The notes: a model not told the origin generated them from the letters alone. Positions 1 to 8,423 are shown, numbered from the stretch's first letter. The stretch: 45,352 nt of DNA from an uncultured Oscillospiraceae bacterium (GCA_910588635.1 CAJUPW010000023.1:1-45352), one strand, 5' to 3'. Program-made: numbers and translations.

Positions 1-229
1 CGTAAATGCTGGTGAGAATGAACGGGAGGATGCCGTATGAGGGCTGTGCGGCGGTGGATTCCCAGGAGTCACCCAGCAGAAAGGGCATAAGCCCGATCTG
101 TCGGATGGCGGGGATGCCGGAGGCCACCAGATAGGCGGTGATCAGCAGTACACAGCCCACCGTGACCAGCCCCAGCATCAGGAATATCCCGTGGACTACG
201 GTTTCCAGCAGTTGCTTTTTTCGTTCCAT
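1..229 (-). CDS. pstC: Phosphate ABC transporter permease PstC, N-terminal part (runs off the window)
   Basis: Membrane permease of the high-affinity phosphate importer PstSCAB. The reading frame starts at an ATG at 229, two bases past the pstS stop, and reads MERKKQLLETVVHGIF. It continues into a hydrophobic first membrane segment (about residues 17-40) and then FLLGDSWE and YGILPFILTSIY, which match the first periplasm-facing loop and second helix of PstC proteins. About 76 residues are visible; the rest lies outside the window. The tight junction with pstS indicates one operon, with pstA and pstB expected further left. An overlapping minus-strand frame at 69-257 is a shadow. Confidence 0.85.
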   Translation of the reverse strand, partial: MERKKQLLETVVHGIFLMLGLVTVGCVLLITAYLVASGIPAIRQIGLMPFLLGDSWESTAAQPSYGILPFILTSIY

Positions 230-231
230 CG

Positions 232-1038
232 TCAATTTGCCGCCACAGCGCCCGCACAGGAGATCAGCCCCGCAGCGTCAAGAGAGATTGCGAAGTCGAA
301 GAACTTCTGAGCCGCTTCCGAAAGGGGAGTGTCCGTTTTTGTGACCAGGACAAAGGGCCGCTGAATGACATAGCTGCCGTCCTTCACCGTATCCTCTGTG
401 GGGGCCACGCCGCCTACTGTGACGGCCCGCACGGTGTCCTTGACGGAGGCGAGGGAGGCGTAGCCGATGGCATCCGGGTTTTGGGACACGGCGGTGATCA
501 CATCACCGGTGGAGGTCAGCTCCTGGCGGTACTGGCAGTTGTCCGCCGTGCCGGTGATGGATTCAAAGCCGTCCCTGGTTCCGCTGCCCGCTTCCCGACC
601 AATCAGGACGATCTCAGCGTCGTGTCCACCTGCATCCTTCCAGTTGGTAATTTCGCCAGTAAAGATTTTGGCGATGGTGTCCACATCGAGATCAGAAACG
701 GGGTTGTCGGGGTTGACGATCACCGCGATGCCGTCATAGGCCAGCACCGTCCCGGTCAGGCCCTGGGCGGATTCTTCCCCCTTCAGATTGCGGCTGCTGA
801 GGCCGATGTCACAGCGCCCCTCCAAGACTGCCTGGATGCCGGAACCGGAGCCGGTGGGGTTGTAGGTGAAGGTCACGCCGCTGTTTTCCACCTCAAACGC
901 CTCACCCAGCGCACCGATCACCTTCTCCATGGAGGTGGAGCCATCGGTGGTGACGGTGCCGGACGTTTTCTGCGAACATCCCGCCATAACCGACAGAGCC
1001 AGTACAGCGGCCACCATAAGACTTGCAAATTTTTTCAT
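232..1038 (-). CDS. pstS: Phosphate-binding lipoprotein PstS
   Basis: Solute-binding protein that captures phosphate outside the membrane and delivers it to PstCA. 268 aa. The start is the ATG at 1038 because an AAAGGAG ribosome site sits just upstream; an in-frame ATG at 1176 has none and lies before the putative regulatory repeats. A signal peptide ends in a lipobox (VMAG with Cys21). The mature protein carries the family's TTDGSTSMEKV phosphate-contact segment, the TGSGSGIQAVLEG segment and the IGREAGSGTRDGFE segment, in the usual order. Length is near the family norm. It is the first gene of a pst operon read leftwards. The binding-site motifs are seen in the sequence; the transport role is family knowledge. 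Confidence 0.93.
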   Translation of the reverse strand: MKKFASLMVAAVLALSVMAGCSQKTSGTVTTDGSTSMEKVIGALGEAFEVENSGVTFTYNPTGSGSGIQAVLEGRCDIGLSSRNLKGEESAQGLTGTVLAYDGIAVIVNPDNPVSDLDVDTIAKIFTGEITNWKDAGGHDAEIVLIGREAGSGTRDGFESITGTADNCQYRQELTSTGDVITAVSQNPDAIGYASLASVKDTVRAVTVGGVAPTEDTVKDGSYVIQRPFVLVTKTDTPLSEAAQKFFDFAISLDAAGLISCAGAVAAN

Positions 1039-1090
1039 GTTCAAATTTCTCCTTTCGACTTTTGGGTACGAGAAAAGAATACTGCCGCCA

Positions 1091-1130
1091 TGTAAAAATC
1101 GAAAGTCAAGTATTGTAAAATTGATGTAAA
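1091..1130 (-). promoter_or_regulatory. Possible Pho box upstream of pstS
   Basis: Read on the minus strand, TTTACA occurs at 1130-1125 and again at 1119-1114, TTGACT at 1109-1104 and TTTACA at 1096-1091. The first two are 11 bp apart and the third 10 bp further. The PhoP box known from Bacillus is a series of TT(A/T/C)A(C/T)A hexamers at about 11-bp spacing, so this fits a phosphate-starvation control site 50-90 bp ahead of the pstS start. No phoPR genes are in the window, so the regulator is inferred. Confidence 0.45.
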
Positions 1131-1245
1131 AAGTGCGTCCCAGTATGGCCAAGGCGCATTTGATGTGGAAATTCAATATATATTAAATCGGAAATACAGC
1201 AATACAGAAAGTAAACGTGACAAAAGTTTCAGGTTTCAATTTGTT

Positions 1246-2194
1246 TTATTTTTGTTTGGCTTTGCACTTATCTATCGTATCTTCAGTCAGAATTTCTCCA
1301 TTTTTGCGTATAATTTCACTGTACCAATAAGCGGAGTCTTTCAAAATTCGTTTTTGCGACGGATAATCTATAAAGATCAATCCGAAGCGTTCAGAGTAAC
1401 CCTTTTCCCACTCAAAGTTATCCAGCAGCGACCACTGAAAATATCCCCGCAGATCGATCTCTCCCGCAACCCGCTTCAACTGCCCCAGATAACGGGCCAA
1501 AAAGTCAATACGATTAGGGTCATGGACTGCGCCATCCAGTGATATCACATCTTGGCATGACAGTCCATTTTCCGTAATATAGAAGGGCTTACCATACCGC
1601 TCATACAGAAACTTTGGTCCCCAGTATAGTGCTTCCGGCGTGATAGGCCAGCCGTTGGCCGTCCGGGGAAAGCCAGGATATCGCTCAACAATCTCTGCCC
1701 TGCCATCGTTCCCCATACGAACACGCTTGCCATTATAGATATTCTGAGCATACACGTCGATGGGCTCTGAAATCAGTTTCATGTCCTCGGCAGTAATTTT
1801 GGGCAGATAGGGGGCAAAGCGTTTCAGCCCCTCCTCCGGGTAATGGCCCAGCAGAACAGGGTCTGACCACCAAGGGATGTTCCAGGTCCAGTTCCGCAGA
1901 TCATCGGGCAAGGCAAACATTGCCTGCCGGGCCGCTTCGATATCTTCTGGTATCTCCCGTTCCGGATATGCGGCGGAGCAGGTGGGAGCGAAACCAATCT
2001 CCAAAAGCTGTCTCCCGTATTGCCGCAGCATCCGCACCGCCTTACCGTGAGCCTTCAGCACATTGTGGGCCATGGCCGCCCTCATGACTACAGATGTCCC
2101 AGATGCTGGGGCCCCGCCCGTCCCCGTTCCAGGCCCCCTCAATCTGATAAGCGCTGGTGGCCGCGCCCCACATGAAGTCCTTTCTAAATGACAT
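1246..2194 (-). pseudogene. GH1 beta-glucosidase with internal deletion and frameshift
   Basis: Family 1 glycoside hydrolases split beta-glucosides or 6-phospho-beta-glucosides in the cytoplasm. A good start exists at 2194 (GAGGAGG ribosome site), followed by MSFRKDFMWGAATSAYQIEG and PSIWDICSH, the typical GH1 N-terminus. Near 2070-2092 the sequence jumps to a different frame at AMAHNVLKAHGKAV, which in intact enzymes lies some 130 residues further on. The lost piece includes the NEP acid/base motif. The C-terminal half is intact, with the nucleophile motif ITENGLS, WSLLDNFEW and FGLIFIDY. With the acid/base residue gone and the frame broken, it cannot give an active enzyme. It follows an equally truncated SGNH hydrolase gene by 16 bases, suggesting a former sugar-degradation operon. 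Confidence 0.88.
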
Positions 2195-2210
2195 GCTTGC
2201 TCCTCCTCAC

Positions 2211-2792
2211 TTATGCGACGATCAGCGACAGCAGATAAAAGGGGGCAGCCCCCTCTGTCCGGGTGTCTGTGACGATAATTTCTACCGTGTGGATCCCCCG
2301 CTGTCCCCGGTGGAGGACCGGCTCCAGGTACAGGCAGTCGCCCCAGTCCTCGTCAAAGTTTCCGTCCAGCGATATCGGATGCTCGGTATCGCCGTCCAGA
2401 ATCAGCCGCGCGGCCAGAGCGGGGCGGCGGACGGTCTTTCGGTATTGGACCGCGATGCAGGAGGCCTCCACCTCGAAGCGGATGGAGTCCCCCGGTCTCT
2501 GGCCGATCCAGCCGTTTTTGAAGCAGTCCAGGTGGCCGGATTTTTCCCTGGGGTCTGCCCGGAAGCCGGAAAGGGCAGGGGACGCCTCCCGAATGGTCAA
2601 CCGTCGGGCATTCTCATAGGAGTTGGCCGTCATGGGGGCGGGGAAAAGTAGTTCCTCCTCCATCTCCTCCATCTGAGCCATGACCCGCTCCAAAAAGCCA
2701 GTGATTTCCGTAGCAATCAGTTTGTGTCCCAGGTCGTTGGGGTGAAGACCGTCAGCGGTGAGTTGACTCTGAGAAAACTCCCCGGCCAGCAT
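2211..2792 (-). pseudogene. SGNH/GDSL hydrolase, C-terminal remnant
   Basis: SGNH hydrolases are serine esterases, often removing acetyl groups from sugars. The 193-residue open frame begins at 2792 and reads almost at once into TADGLHPNDLGHKLIA, which is block V with the catalytic Asp and His. Blocks I-III, including the GDS serine, and the preceding roughly 150-200 residues are missing. After block V comes a beta-rich C-terminal domain of about 130 residues. The upstream sequence is a non-coding repeat tract, so the front was probably lost by deletion. The neighbour is the damaged GH1 gene, which fits a shared former role in glycan use. A short functional protein from this frame is unlikely. 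Confidence 0.7.
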
Positions 2793-2813
2793 TCCTCAAG
2801 GCCTTTTTATAGG

Positions 2814-2975
2814 AAAAGAGCCCCAAAAGCTGTGCATTAGGGCTCGCAGGAACGGTCTGTTCTTCGCGCATAACAAAAGGGCTCCAAAACTTGCGCATTG
2901 GAGCCCGTGGAAACGAATATTTTCATCGTTAGGTAAAAGAGCTTCAAAATTTGCGCGTTGGGGCTCCAATACCAA
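2814..2975 (+). repeat. Three tandem 60-61 bp repeats, each with a hairpin
   Basis: Units start with AAAAG at 2814, 2875 and 2935, giving periods of 61 and 60 bp. Each begins with an inverted repeat: unit 2 pairs GGGCTCCAA with TTGGAGCCC (9 bp, perfect), unit 3 pairs GAGCTTCAA with TTGGGGCTC (9 bp with two T-G pairs), and unit 1 pairs GAGCCC with GGGCTC. Loops share a TGCGC/TGTGC core. The stem positions change in compensating pairs between units, and the T-G pairs work only if the plus strand is the folded one. The parts between hairpins in units 1 and 2 also hold a small inverted repeat (GAAC/GTTC and AACGA/TCGTT). No coding potential is seen. The tract lies between the truncated SGNH gene and kdpE. 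Confidence 0.75.
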
Positions 2976-3012
2976 ATAGTAATCCTTATCCTTTATAATC
3001 TACAGGTGCTGA

Positions 3013-3039
3013 GGGTGCTCACCTTTTTTGAGCCCTTTT
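3013..3039 (+). terminator. Weak plus-strand terminator-like hairpin
   Basis: GGGTGCTCA pairs with TGAGCCC (two-base bulge), followed by TTTTG and, after a few bases, six T. It lies about 40 bp after the third hairpin repeat and could end a plus-strand RNA made from the repeat tract. On the minus strand the same bases resemble a degenerate inverted copy of a repeat arm (AAAAGGGCTC). The rest of 3040-3141 is AT-rich with no feature I can support. Confidence 0.3.
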
Positions 3040-3141
3040 GCTTAACTTTTTTATTGACAAACACAGCCTTCCATACAATATGAAACGCACCGCTGCTTTT
3101 TCGTAATAATTTATACTGACAAACAAGAAATTGAGAATTTT

Positions 3142-3843
3142 TTACTCTACCTTCATCATCCGATACCCCACCCCAATGTGGGTCTGGATATACTGGGGTG
3201 AATCCGGAACTGGCTCCAGCTTTTTTCTGAGCGTCGCCATAAACACCCTCAAGGAGGCTACGTCGTTGTCCCAGCTCCTGCCCCAGATGTTCTGGGTAAT
3301 AAAAGTGTGGGTCAGCACTTTTCCGGCATTTTTAGACAGCAGGCACAGCAGCTTGTACTCAATGGGGGTCAGATGCAGCTCCTGCCCGTCCAGAAAGGCA
3401 CAGCCTCCGGCGTAGTCCACCCGCAGCTTTCCATTGACAAACACGGACCCCGCCGCCAGCGCCTCAGCAGACATAAACGTCAGCCGGCGCTGGGTCACCC
3501 GCAACCGGGCCAGCAGCTCCTCCACGGAGAAGGGCTTGGTGAGGTAGTCGTCCGCCCCTGCGTCCAGGGCCTCTATTTTGTCTGTGTCCTCACTTCGGGC
3601 GCTGATGACGATGATAGGCAGATTGGACCAGGAGCGAATATTCTCGATCACCTGCACCCCGTCCACATCCGGCAGGCCCAGATCCAGCAGAACAATGTCC
3701 GGATTATGGGATGAGGCCTCCATAATGGCCGTCTCTCCGTTGGCGGCGGACAGATAGCGGTAGTCGTTTGTCTTCAGCGTGGTGGTAATAAGGTTGCGCA
3801 CCGGGGGGTCGTCTTCCACCACCAGGATCAGGGGCTTATTCAT
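3142..3843 (-). CDS. kdpE: KdpE-like response regulator (OmpR family)
   Basis: DNA-binding response regulator, 233 aa, full length. Residues 1-120 form the receiver domain with the acidic pair D11/D12, phospho-acceptor D54 (VLLDLGLPD) and the conserved LTKPF lysine. Residues 130-233 form an OmpR-type winged helix (LTPIEYKLL, then SLRVFMATLRKKLE and IGVGYRM). In the known system KdpE switches on kdpFABC for potassium uptake under low potassium. Its start overlaps the last 8 bases of the kdpD remnant, the usual coupled arrangement. Its partner kinase is broken and no kdpFABC is in the window, so it may be an orphan or answer to another kinase. The kdp assignment rests on sequence resemblance and the kdpD neighbour. 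Confidence 0.85.
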   Translation of the reverse strand: MNKPLILVVEDDPPVRNLITTTLKTNDYRYLSAANGETAIMEASSHNPDIVLLDLGLPDVDGVQVIENIRSWSNLPIIVISARSEDTDKIEALDAGADDYLTKPFSVEELLARLRVTQRRLTFMSAEALAAGSVFVNGKLRVDYAGGCAFLDGQELHLTPIEYKLLCLLSKNAGKVLTHTFITQNIWGRSWDNDVASLRVFMATLRKKLEPVPDSPQYIQTHIGVGYRMMKVE

Positions 3844-6025
3844 GCAGTTCTACCTCCCCTACAGGTAATGTGAAGGTGAAAATCGTTCCGCTGGGCCGGT
3901 TATCAGAGACGGAGATGCTTCCGCCATGCGCAGTCACAATGGACTTGCACAGAGTCAAGCCCAGCCCCAGGCCCCTCCGACTATCCGCCGCTCTATTTGC
4001 TCCGCTGTAAAACATCTCAAAGATACGAGGTTTTTGTTCATCTGGGATGCCTGGCCCATCGTCTGATACCGAGACCTGTATTCAACCGTCCCGTTTCTCT
4101 GTGTGGATTTGGATCATCGAGCCGGGAGAGGTATACTTGATGGCGTTGTCCACCAGATTGATCAGCACCTGTACGATAAGCTTGGCGTCAATGCAGGCCA
4201 GGATCAGGTCCTGGCACTGTCATGCCGGATGATATGCTCGGCGCTCTTACGGTCGATGTGCCGCAGAGTCTCCGCCACCACCTCATCTATCAGCTCCACG
4301 GACTGGTTCAGGCTGACCCGACCGCCTTCAATCCGGGTGATGGCCAGCAGATTTTCCACCAGGTTGATAAGCCATTGGGCATCGTCATATATGTCTGTGA
4401 AGGCCCGCACCCGGTCCGTCCTGTCCATCTTCTCATAGTTGGCCAGCAAATTTCCGGCACTGCCTGAGATGGAGGTCAGGGGGGTGCGCAGGTCGTGGGA
4501 GATGGCCCGGAGCAGATTAGCCCGGAGCTGTTCATTTTTTGCCAAGACAGCGGCTTCCTCCTTCTCCCTGGCGCTGCGGATACCCTCCAGAGCCAGGGCA
4601 CACTCCCCCAGAATGGACAGCAGGACGCTGTTTTCAAAGGGATCCAGAGGCACGCCCTCCATGGCGATGCCCACGATACCGTAGACCTTGCCCCCTGTCC
4701 GGATAGCCAGGTAAAGGCCCTTCGCACCGCTCAACGTATCGGTGGTGGCTCCGGCGTGCCTGCTGTTGCGCAGCACCCAATCCGCCGCCGCCCTCTCCGT
4801 TTCAGTAGTCAGATCATATCCTCCGCTGTCCAACCTCCGATACACGCTGGGGGCGGACAATTCTTTTCCGTTGGAGGGATAGATTACAATATCCCGCTCC
4901 AGCAGTTTGGTGAGCTGCCCTGCCATGGCCTTCAGTATAGCGGACTCATCATGTTCCTTTTGCAGGAGCTGATTTGTCTCAAAGAGCAGTTGGGTCCGGA
5001 AGGCCGCCTGGGCAGACTGCTCGACGTTGTCCTTCAGGCGAGTTGCCAAAGACCCCGTGAGCAGGGCTACCATGAACATGATGGGCATAGTGACCAGGTA
5101 GTCTGGGGCGCTGAACCGGAAGGTGAACCGGGGAACGGTGAAGAAGAAGTTGAACACCAGCACGCTGACCACCGAGGCCAGCAATCCGCACAGTGGGCTT
5201 GTGGTAATCACCGAGCAGACCAGAACAGCGAACAGGTAAACGGCGATAATGTTGGCGTCCGTAAAGCCCAAGGTGTAAAAGGCGTAGCTGATAAGAGTCG
5301 CCGCCAGCAGAACAAGGGCGGTCTTCCCGATGTCCCGCAGAGGGATGGGGCTAACCCGGCGGGGCAGCCTCCTCCGCACCCGCCAGCCGTTTTCCGCGCT
5401 GGCGTCCGGGATCACATGGATGTCCAGGTTAGGAGCGGCGGAAATCAGCCGCTCGGTGAGGGTGGGTTTCCCGAAAAACCAGCGTCGGGCTACCGTACTG
5501 CGTCCGATCACTATTTTGGATGCTCCGGACAGCCTGGCAAACTCCGCGATCTGGTAGGGAACATCCTCGCCAAAGGTGGTCTCAACGGAGGCCCCCAGCT
5601 GCCGGGCCAAACGGATATTCTCCCGCAGCCGTCTCTTATCCGCCTCCTCCATGGCGGCGGCATCCGGCGTCTCCACAAACAGAGCGGTAAAGCGGCCCTG
5701 AAACGCTCTGGCCATCCGGGCCGCCGTACGGATAATTTTTGCGTTGGAAGGGGAAGAGGACAGGCACACCAAAATGTGCTCTTCTGTATAATACTCACCC
5801 CGGCTCCGGCCGGAGGTCCCCCCCGCGCAGGCTCACCCGGTCGGCACAGCGGCGTAGGGCCAGTTCCCGCAGAGCAGTGAGGTTTTCAAGGGTAAATATC
5901 CAAGGCTGAGTCCCGCCCGGCAGCAGGTCCTCCGGTTCCCGATCCACCAGCTCCACCCGGTCCGCTCCGTCAAAAATGGAGTCCGGCACCCGCTCTCTCA
6001 CAGCTGTGCCGGTGATGGAGTCCAC
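3836..6025 (-). pseudogene. kdpD: KdpD sensor histidine kinase, multiply disrupted
   Basis: KdpD is a membrane kinase sensing potassium and turgor. Recognisable pieces in order: the end of the N-terminal KdpD domain (ERVPDSIFDGADRVELVD, then LTALRELALRRCADRV) at about 6020-5820; a universal-stress-protein-like domain starting at HILVCLSSS; four membrane segments; a GAF region; the HisKA box AISHDLRTPLTS; and an ATPase part with VLINLVDNAIKYT, DDGPGIP and RGLGLGLTLCKSIV. Damage: the first 150 or so residues with the Walker motif are missing, there is a frame change near 5790-5830, another near 4215-4230, and an in-frame TGA at 4084-4082. The last frame ends at 3836 inside kdpE. Several independent lesions make a sequencing artefact unlikely. 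Confidence 0.88.
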
Positions 6026-6311
6026 CGTATCGTTCCAGCAGCTTGGAAACGTCCTCCAGCTTCATCTGCTCCGGCAAAGCCTTGTTGCCGTCCAGCATAT
6101 CCTGATATTCTTGAATGGTTTGGTCGAAGGCGGAGAGCTGATCCCGGTATTCCATCAAAGACGCTTCATGCTGCTGGCTCAAATACGCGCCCACTTTACA
6201 CTGGTTTAAGTAGAAGTGCAGCAGGCCCTCCGGCATTTCCTCCAGAGGGGAATTTTTCTTGCTCTCCGTGGCCTCCGCCGACAGCTCCAACGTATCAAAC
6301 CGGGTTTTCAT
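5970..6311 (-). pseudogene. Unidentified gene remnant fused to the kdpD stump
   Basis: From the ATG at 6311 (or a TTG at 6323) the frame codes for a hydrophilic, helical protein of about 95 residues (LHFYLNQCKVGAYLSQQHEA, then EQMKLEDVSKLLERY). Composition and codon use look like real coding sequence. Around 6015-6030 homology switches to KdpD in another frame, so the remaining ORF down to 5970 is a chimeric out-of-frame tail. I do not recognise the family. The original gene has probably lost its C-terminal part in the same deletion that removed the start of kdpD. The ribosome site is poor, so expression is doubtful. Confidence 0.5.
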
Positions 6312-6342
6312 ATCCTTTGGCAAAGAAATATGATGTCAAAAC

Positions 6343-6510
6343 ATGACCCGCGACGAGTACGGCAGCTTACTGAAAGAGCTGCGGAATGCTGGCGTTATTT
6401 CTTCCCAGGATTTTAGTGTCGGCTTTGGCGGTGCGGTTCCCTATAATGGGCCGTCCGGGAAGGTTTTGCAAATCCCTCGCATGGATACAATGGTTTCACT
6501 CATTTCTTGA
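6343..6510 (+). pseudogene. Short unidentified coding remnant
   Basis: A 55-codon frame from the ATG at 6343 reads MTRDEYGSLLKELRNAGVIS and then a glycine-rich stretch (SVGFGGAVPYNGPSGKV). It looks like the front of a real protein, with codon use like the neighbours, but it has no clear ribosome site and stops in AT-rich non-coding DNA. It is divergent from the remnant at 6311. I do not recognise it. It could be a tiny gene, but a truncated relic fits the decayed surroundings better. Confidence 0.3.
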
Positions 6511-6706
6511 TCACCGGCTTCCTTTTCGTTTTGCATTTCGATGAATTTCCCATCTATTTACCTTTTCTTTTTATCACTAATAACAGTTTAGCAAAGAGCC
6601 CGTGCAAATCCAAGGGGGGAATCTTTTGTCTTAGAGGGGGTTTCTTACGAACTTTAAGACAAAAAAACCGCCATGCAATATTTTTCAAGTTTATATCAAA
6701 ATTACC
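6511..6706. other. AT-rich intergenic DNA with one long-loop hairpin
   Basis: No convincing gene. TTTTGTCTTA at 6624-6633 pairs perfectly with TAAGACAAAA at 6655-6664 across a 21-base loop; read on the minus strand it starts after a T-run and on the plus strand it runs into A-rich sequence, so it is not a standard terminator. An ORF across this stretch (6507-6710) has low-complexity composition and is not supported. Confidence 0.4.
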
Positions 6707-6735
6707 TTGACAAACGCTGGTCATCTGGATATAAT
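6707..6735 (+). promoter_or_regulatory. Consensus sigma-A promoter ahead of gltS
   Basis: TTGACA at 6707-6712, a 17-bp spacer and TATAAT at 6730-6735: a perfect consensus match. Transcription should start near 6742, about 87 bases before the gltS start and only about 14 bases before the first arm of the hairpin at 6756. Confidence 0.85.
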
Positions 6736-6755
6736 GTACGAATGTAAAGGCAAAG

Positions 6756-6805
6756 GCGTCTTTAAGGTATAGACCTTAAAGACGCTTTCGCTTTTTTTAT
6801 TTTTT
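6756..6805 (+). terminator. Leader terminator (possible attenuator) before gltS
   Basis: GCGTCTTTAAGGT at 6756-6768 pairs perfectly with ACCTTAAAGACGC at 6773-6785 around the loop ATAG. The stem can be lengthened outward with small bulges (AAAGGCAAAG against CTTTCGCTTT). Seven T, an A and six more T follow. This is a strong intrinsic terminator within 30-60 bases of the predicted transcription start, so most transcripts should stop before gltS unless something relieves it. No known riboswitch fits in so short a leader. Confidence 0.8.
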
Positions 6806-6828
6806 CTGTACGGAAAGGGTGCGTCAAC

Positions 6829-8091
6829 ATGTCAGAATCAGCGGTGAAATTGCTCAACTATTTTGGAACCTATACCCCCGGCGAGGCGGGCGCGGTCAGT
6901 GCCTTTAAATTCGAGTATCTTACCACCCTCGGCTTCGCAGCCATTGTCATCTTCTTGGGACGGGCCATTGTGGCTCACTCCGCCCCCCTGCGCAAATTCG
7001 CCATTCCCGCCCCGGTGGTTTCCGGTCTGATCTTTTCCATTGTGATTTCTTTGATAAAAGGCTCCGGACTGGTCGCCCTTTCTTTCGACGCCGCTGTGGT
7101 CAAGGACCTATGCCAGAACTTGTTCTTCCTGTGCGTGGGCTTCGGCTTCAGCACCCGGATGCTGAAACGGGCGGGGAGCAGCCTGTGCGTCAAAATCGCC
7201 ATTGGTGCCTGCCTGCTTATCACCCTTCAGGACGTAATCGGCGTGCTGGTGGGCAACCTGGTGGGTCTCCACCCTCTGCTCTCCCTCCAGTGCTCCTCCG
7301 CCGCCATGTCCGGCGGGGTTGGCACCGCCTCCGCCTTTGGCCCTATCTTTCAGAAGATGGGCGCCCCAGACTCCGCCACTACAGTGGGGGTGGCCGCAGG
7401 AACCTTGGGCAATGTGATGGGTTCCCTGATTGGCGGACCGGTGGCCGCTTTCCTCATCAGCCGCCACCACCTGAAGTCCGACCCCAACGACAAGCCCGAA
7501 GCCATTGCCTCCGGCGCTGTCCCCGAACTGAACAACAGCCGGATGATCTCCATGTTCGCCATGTGCCTGCTGCTGGCCGCCCTGGGTATGCCCATCTACT
7601 GTCTGCTGGACAACATTCCTAAGATCGAAATGCCCAAATTTATTGGGTGTCTCTTTGCCGGCGCCATTGGCCGCAACGTGATGGAAGCCGCCAATATCAA
7701 ATTCTACACTCCCGAGGTGGACGCCATTGAGCACATGTTCCTGGAGCTGTACCTGGCTCTGGTGCTCATGACCATCGACATCACCGCCTTGGCTCCTGTG
7801 GCGGGGCAGATGAGTGTTATTCTGGCGGCCCAGGCCGTGCTCATCGTTCTGTTCGGCATCTTCGTCTCCTTTAATCTCTTTGGCCGGGATTACGGAGCGG
7901 CGGTGATGACCGCCGGCAACTGCGGTTGGGGCTGTGGCTCCGGGCCCAACGCCGTAGCCAATGAGAAGGCGGTGATGGACCAGTACGGCTGGCATAATAT
8001 CGCTTGGGTCCTCTACCCTTCTTTCGCTGTCATTATCGACGATATCTATAATCCCATCTTTTTATCTCTTTTCGGCGGCTTTGTTGCCTAA
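6829..8091 (+). CDS. gltS: Sodium/glutamate symporter GltS
   Basis: Inner-membrane carrier that takes up glutamate with sodium. 420 aa, full length for the family, with about ten to eleven hydrophobic segments. The inverted-repeat family signatures are present: SGGVGTASAFGPIFQ in the first half and MTAGNCGWGCGSGPNAVAN in the second, together with VGVAAGTLGNVMGSLIGGP. The start at 6829 follows AAAGGG at a usual distance. It stands alone behind its own promoter and leader terminator, which suggests condition-dependent expression. Its 3' end overlaps by 30 bases a weak convergent ORF. Confidence 0.93.
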   Translation: MSESAVKLLNYFGTYTPGEAGAVSAFKFEYLTTLGFAAIVIFLGRAIVAHSAPLRKFAIPAPVVSGLIFSIVISLIKGSGLVALSFDAAVVKDLCQNLFFLCVGFGFSTRMLKRAGSSLCVKIAIGACLLITLQDVIGVLVGNLVGLHPLLSLQCSSAAMSGGVGTASAFGPIFQKMGAPDSATTVGVAAGTLGNVMGSLIGGPVAAFLISRHHLKSDPNDKPEAIASGAVPELNNSRMISMFAMCLLLAALGMPIYCLLDNIPKIEMPKFIGCLFAGAIGRNVMEAANIKFYTPEVDAIEHMFLELYLALVLMTIDITALAPVAGQMSVILAAQAVLIVLFGIFVSFNLFGRDYGAAVMTAGNCGWGCGSGPNAVANEKAVMDQYGWHNIAWVLYPSFAVIIDDIYNPIFLSLFGGFVA

Positions 8092-8355
8092 AGGTTCCAG
8101 AGTCCTTTTACCCTTTGTGTTGCTGAAGGATAACAGACATAACCCATCCCGTTTTATCACATGTTCCGCCGCCGCACACCAAACAGAAAACTCAATATCT
8201 CCGATAGAGGTCTCTACGCCGTTGCGATAGGAATAAATCTTTCGTTTCCCTGTGCCTGAAGTAATGCTGGAACCGGTCTCATATTTCCATTGCAAATCAT
8301 CTGTTGTAACAAGGGATAAGTTTATCATTGCGATGCTGTCGATCCTGTTCGCCAT
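8062..8355 (-). CDS. Small hypothetical ORF, convergent with gltS
   Basis: 97 codons from an ATG at 8355 with GGAG ten bases upstream. The middle (SSITSGTGKRKIYSYRNGVE, then IEFSVWCAAAEHVI) has a protein-like composition, but I recognise no family. The last 30 bases overlap the end of gltS. The local base composition is AT-richer than the surrounding genes. It may be a relic or a chance ORF. Confidence 0.22.
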   Translation of the reverse strand: MANRIDSIAMINLSLVTTDDLQWKYETGSSITSGTGKRKIYSYRNGVETSIGDIEFSVWCAAAEHVIKRDGLCLLSFSNTKGKRTLEPLGNKAAEKR

Positions 8356-8423
8356 TTCGGTTCAGCTCCATTTCTGACGTTTGTCTGCCAATCTTTTCAT
8401 ACTATTTGAATACGGCATACCGT

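Noticed and set aside
2157..2651. 164-codon plus-strand ORF
   Set aside because: Antisense to the SGNH remnant, whose block V motif is clear.
2814..2975. CRISPR array
   Set aside because: Only three units, the repeated part is the hairpin and varies, the parts between are partly alike, and no cas genes are present.
4495..5880. 461-codon plus-strand ORF
   Set aside because: Antisense to kdpD, which has recognisable family motifs even though broken; no ribosome site or family signal.
6507..6710. 67-codon plus-strand ORF
   Set aside because: AT-rich, Phe/Leu/Lys low-complexity composition, no ribosome site, runs into the gltS promoter.
7108..7995. 295-codon minus-strand ORF in gltS
   Set aside because: Shadow of gltS with His/Gly-rich composition.
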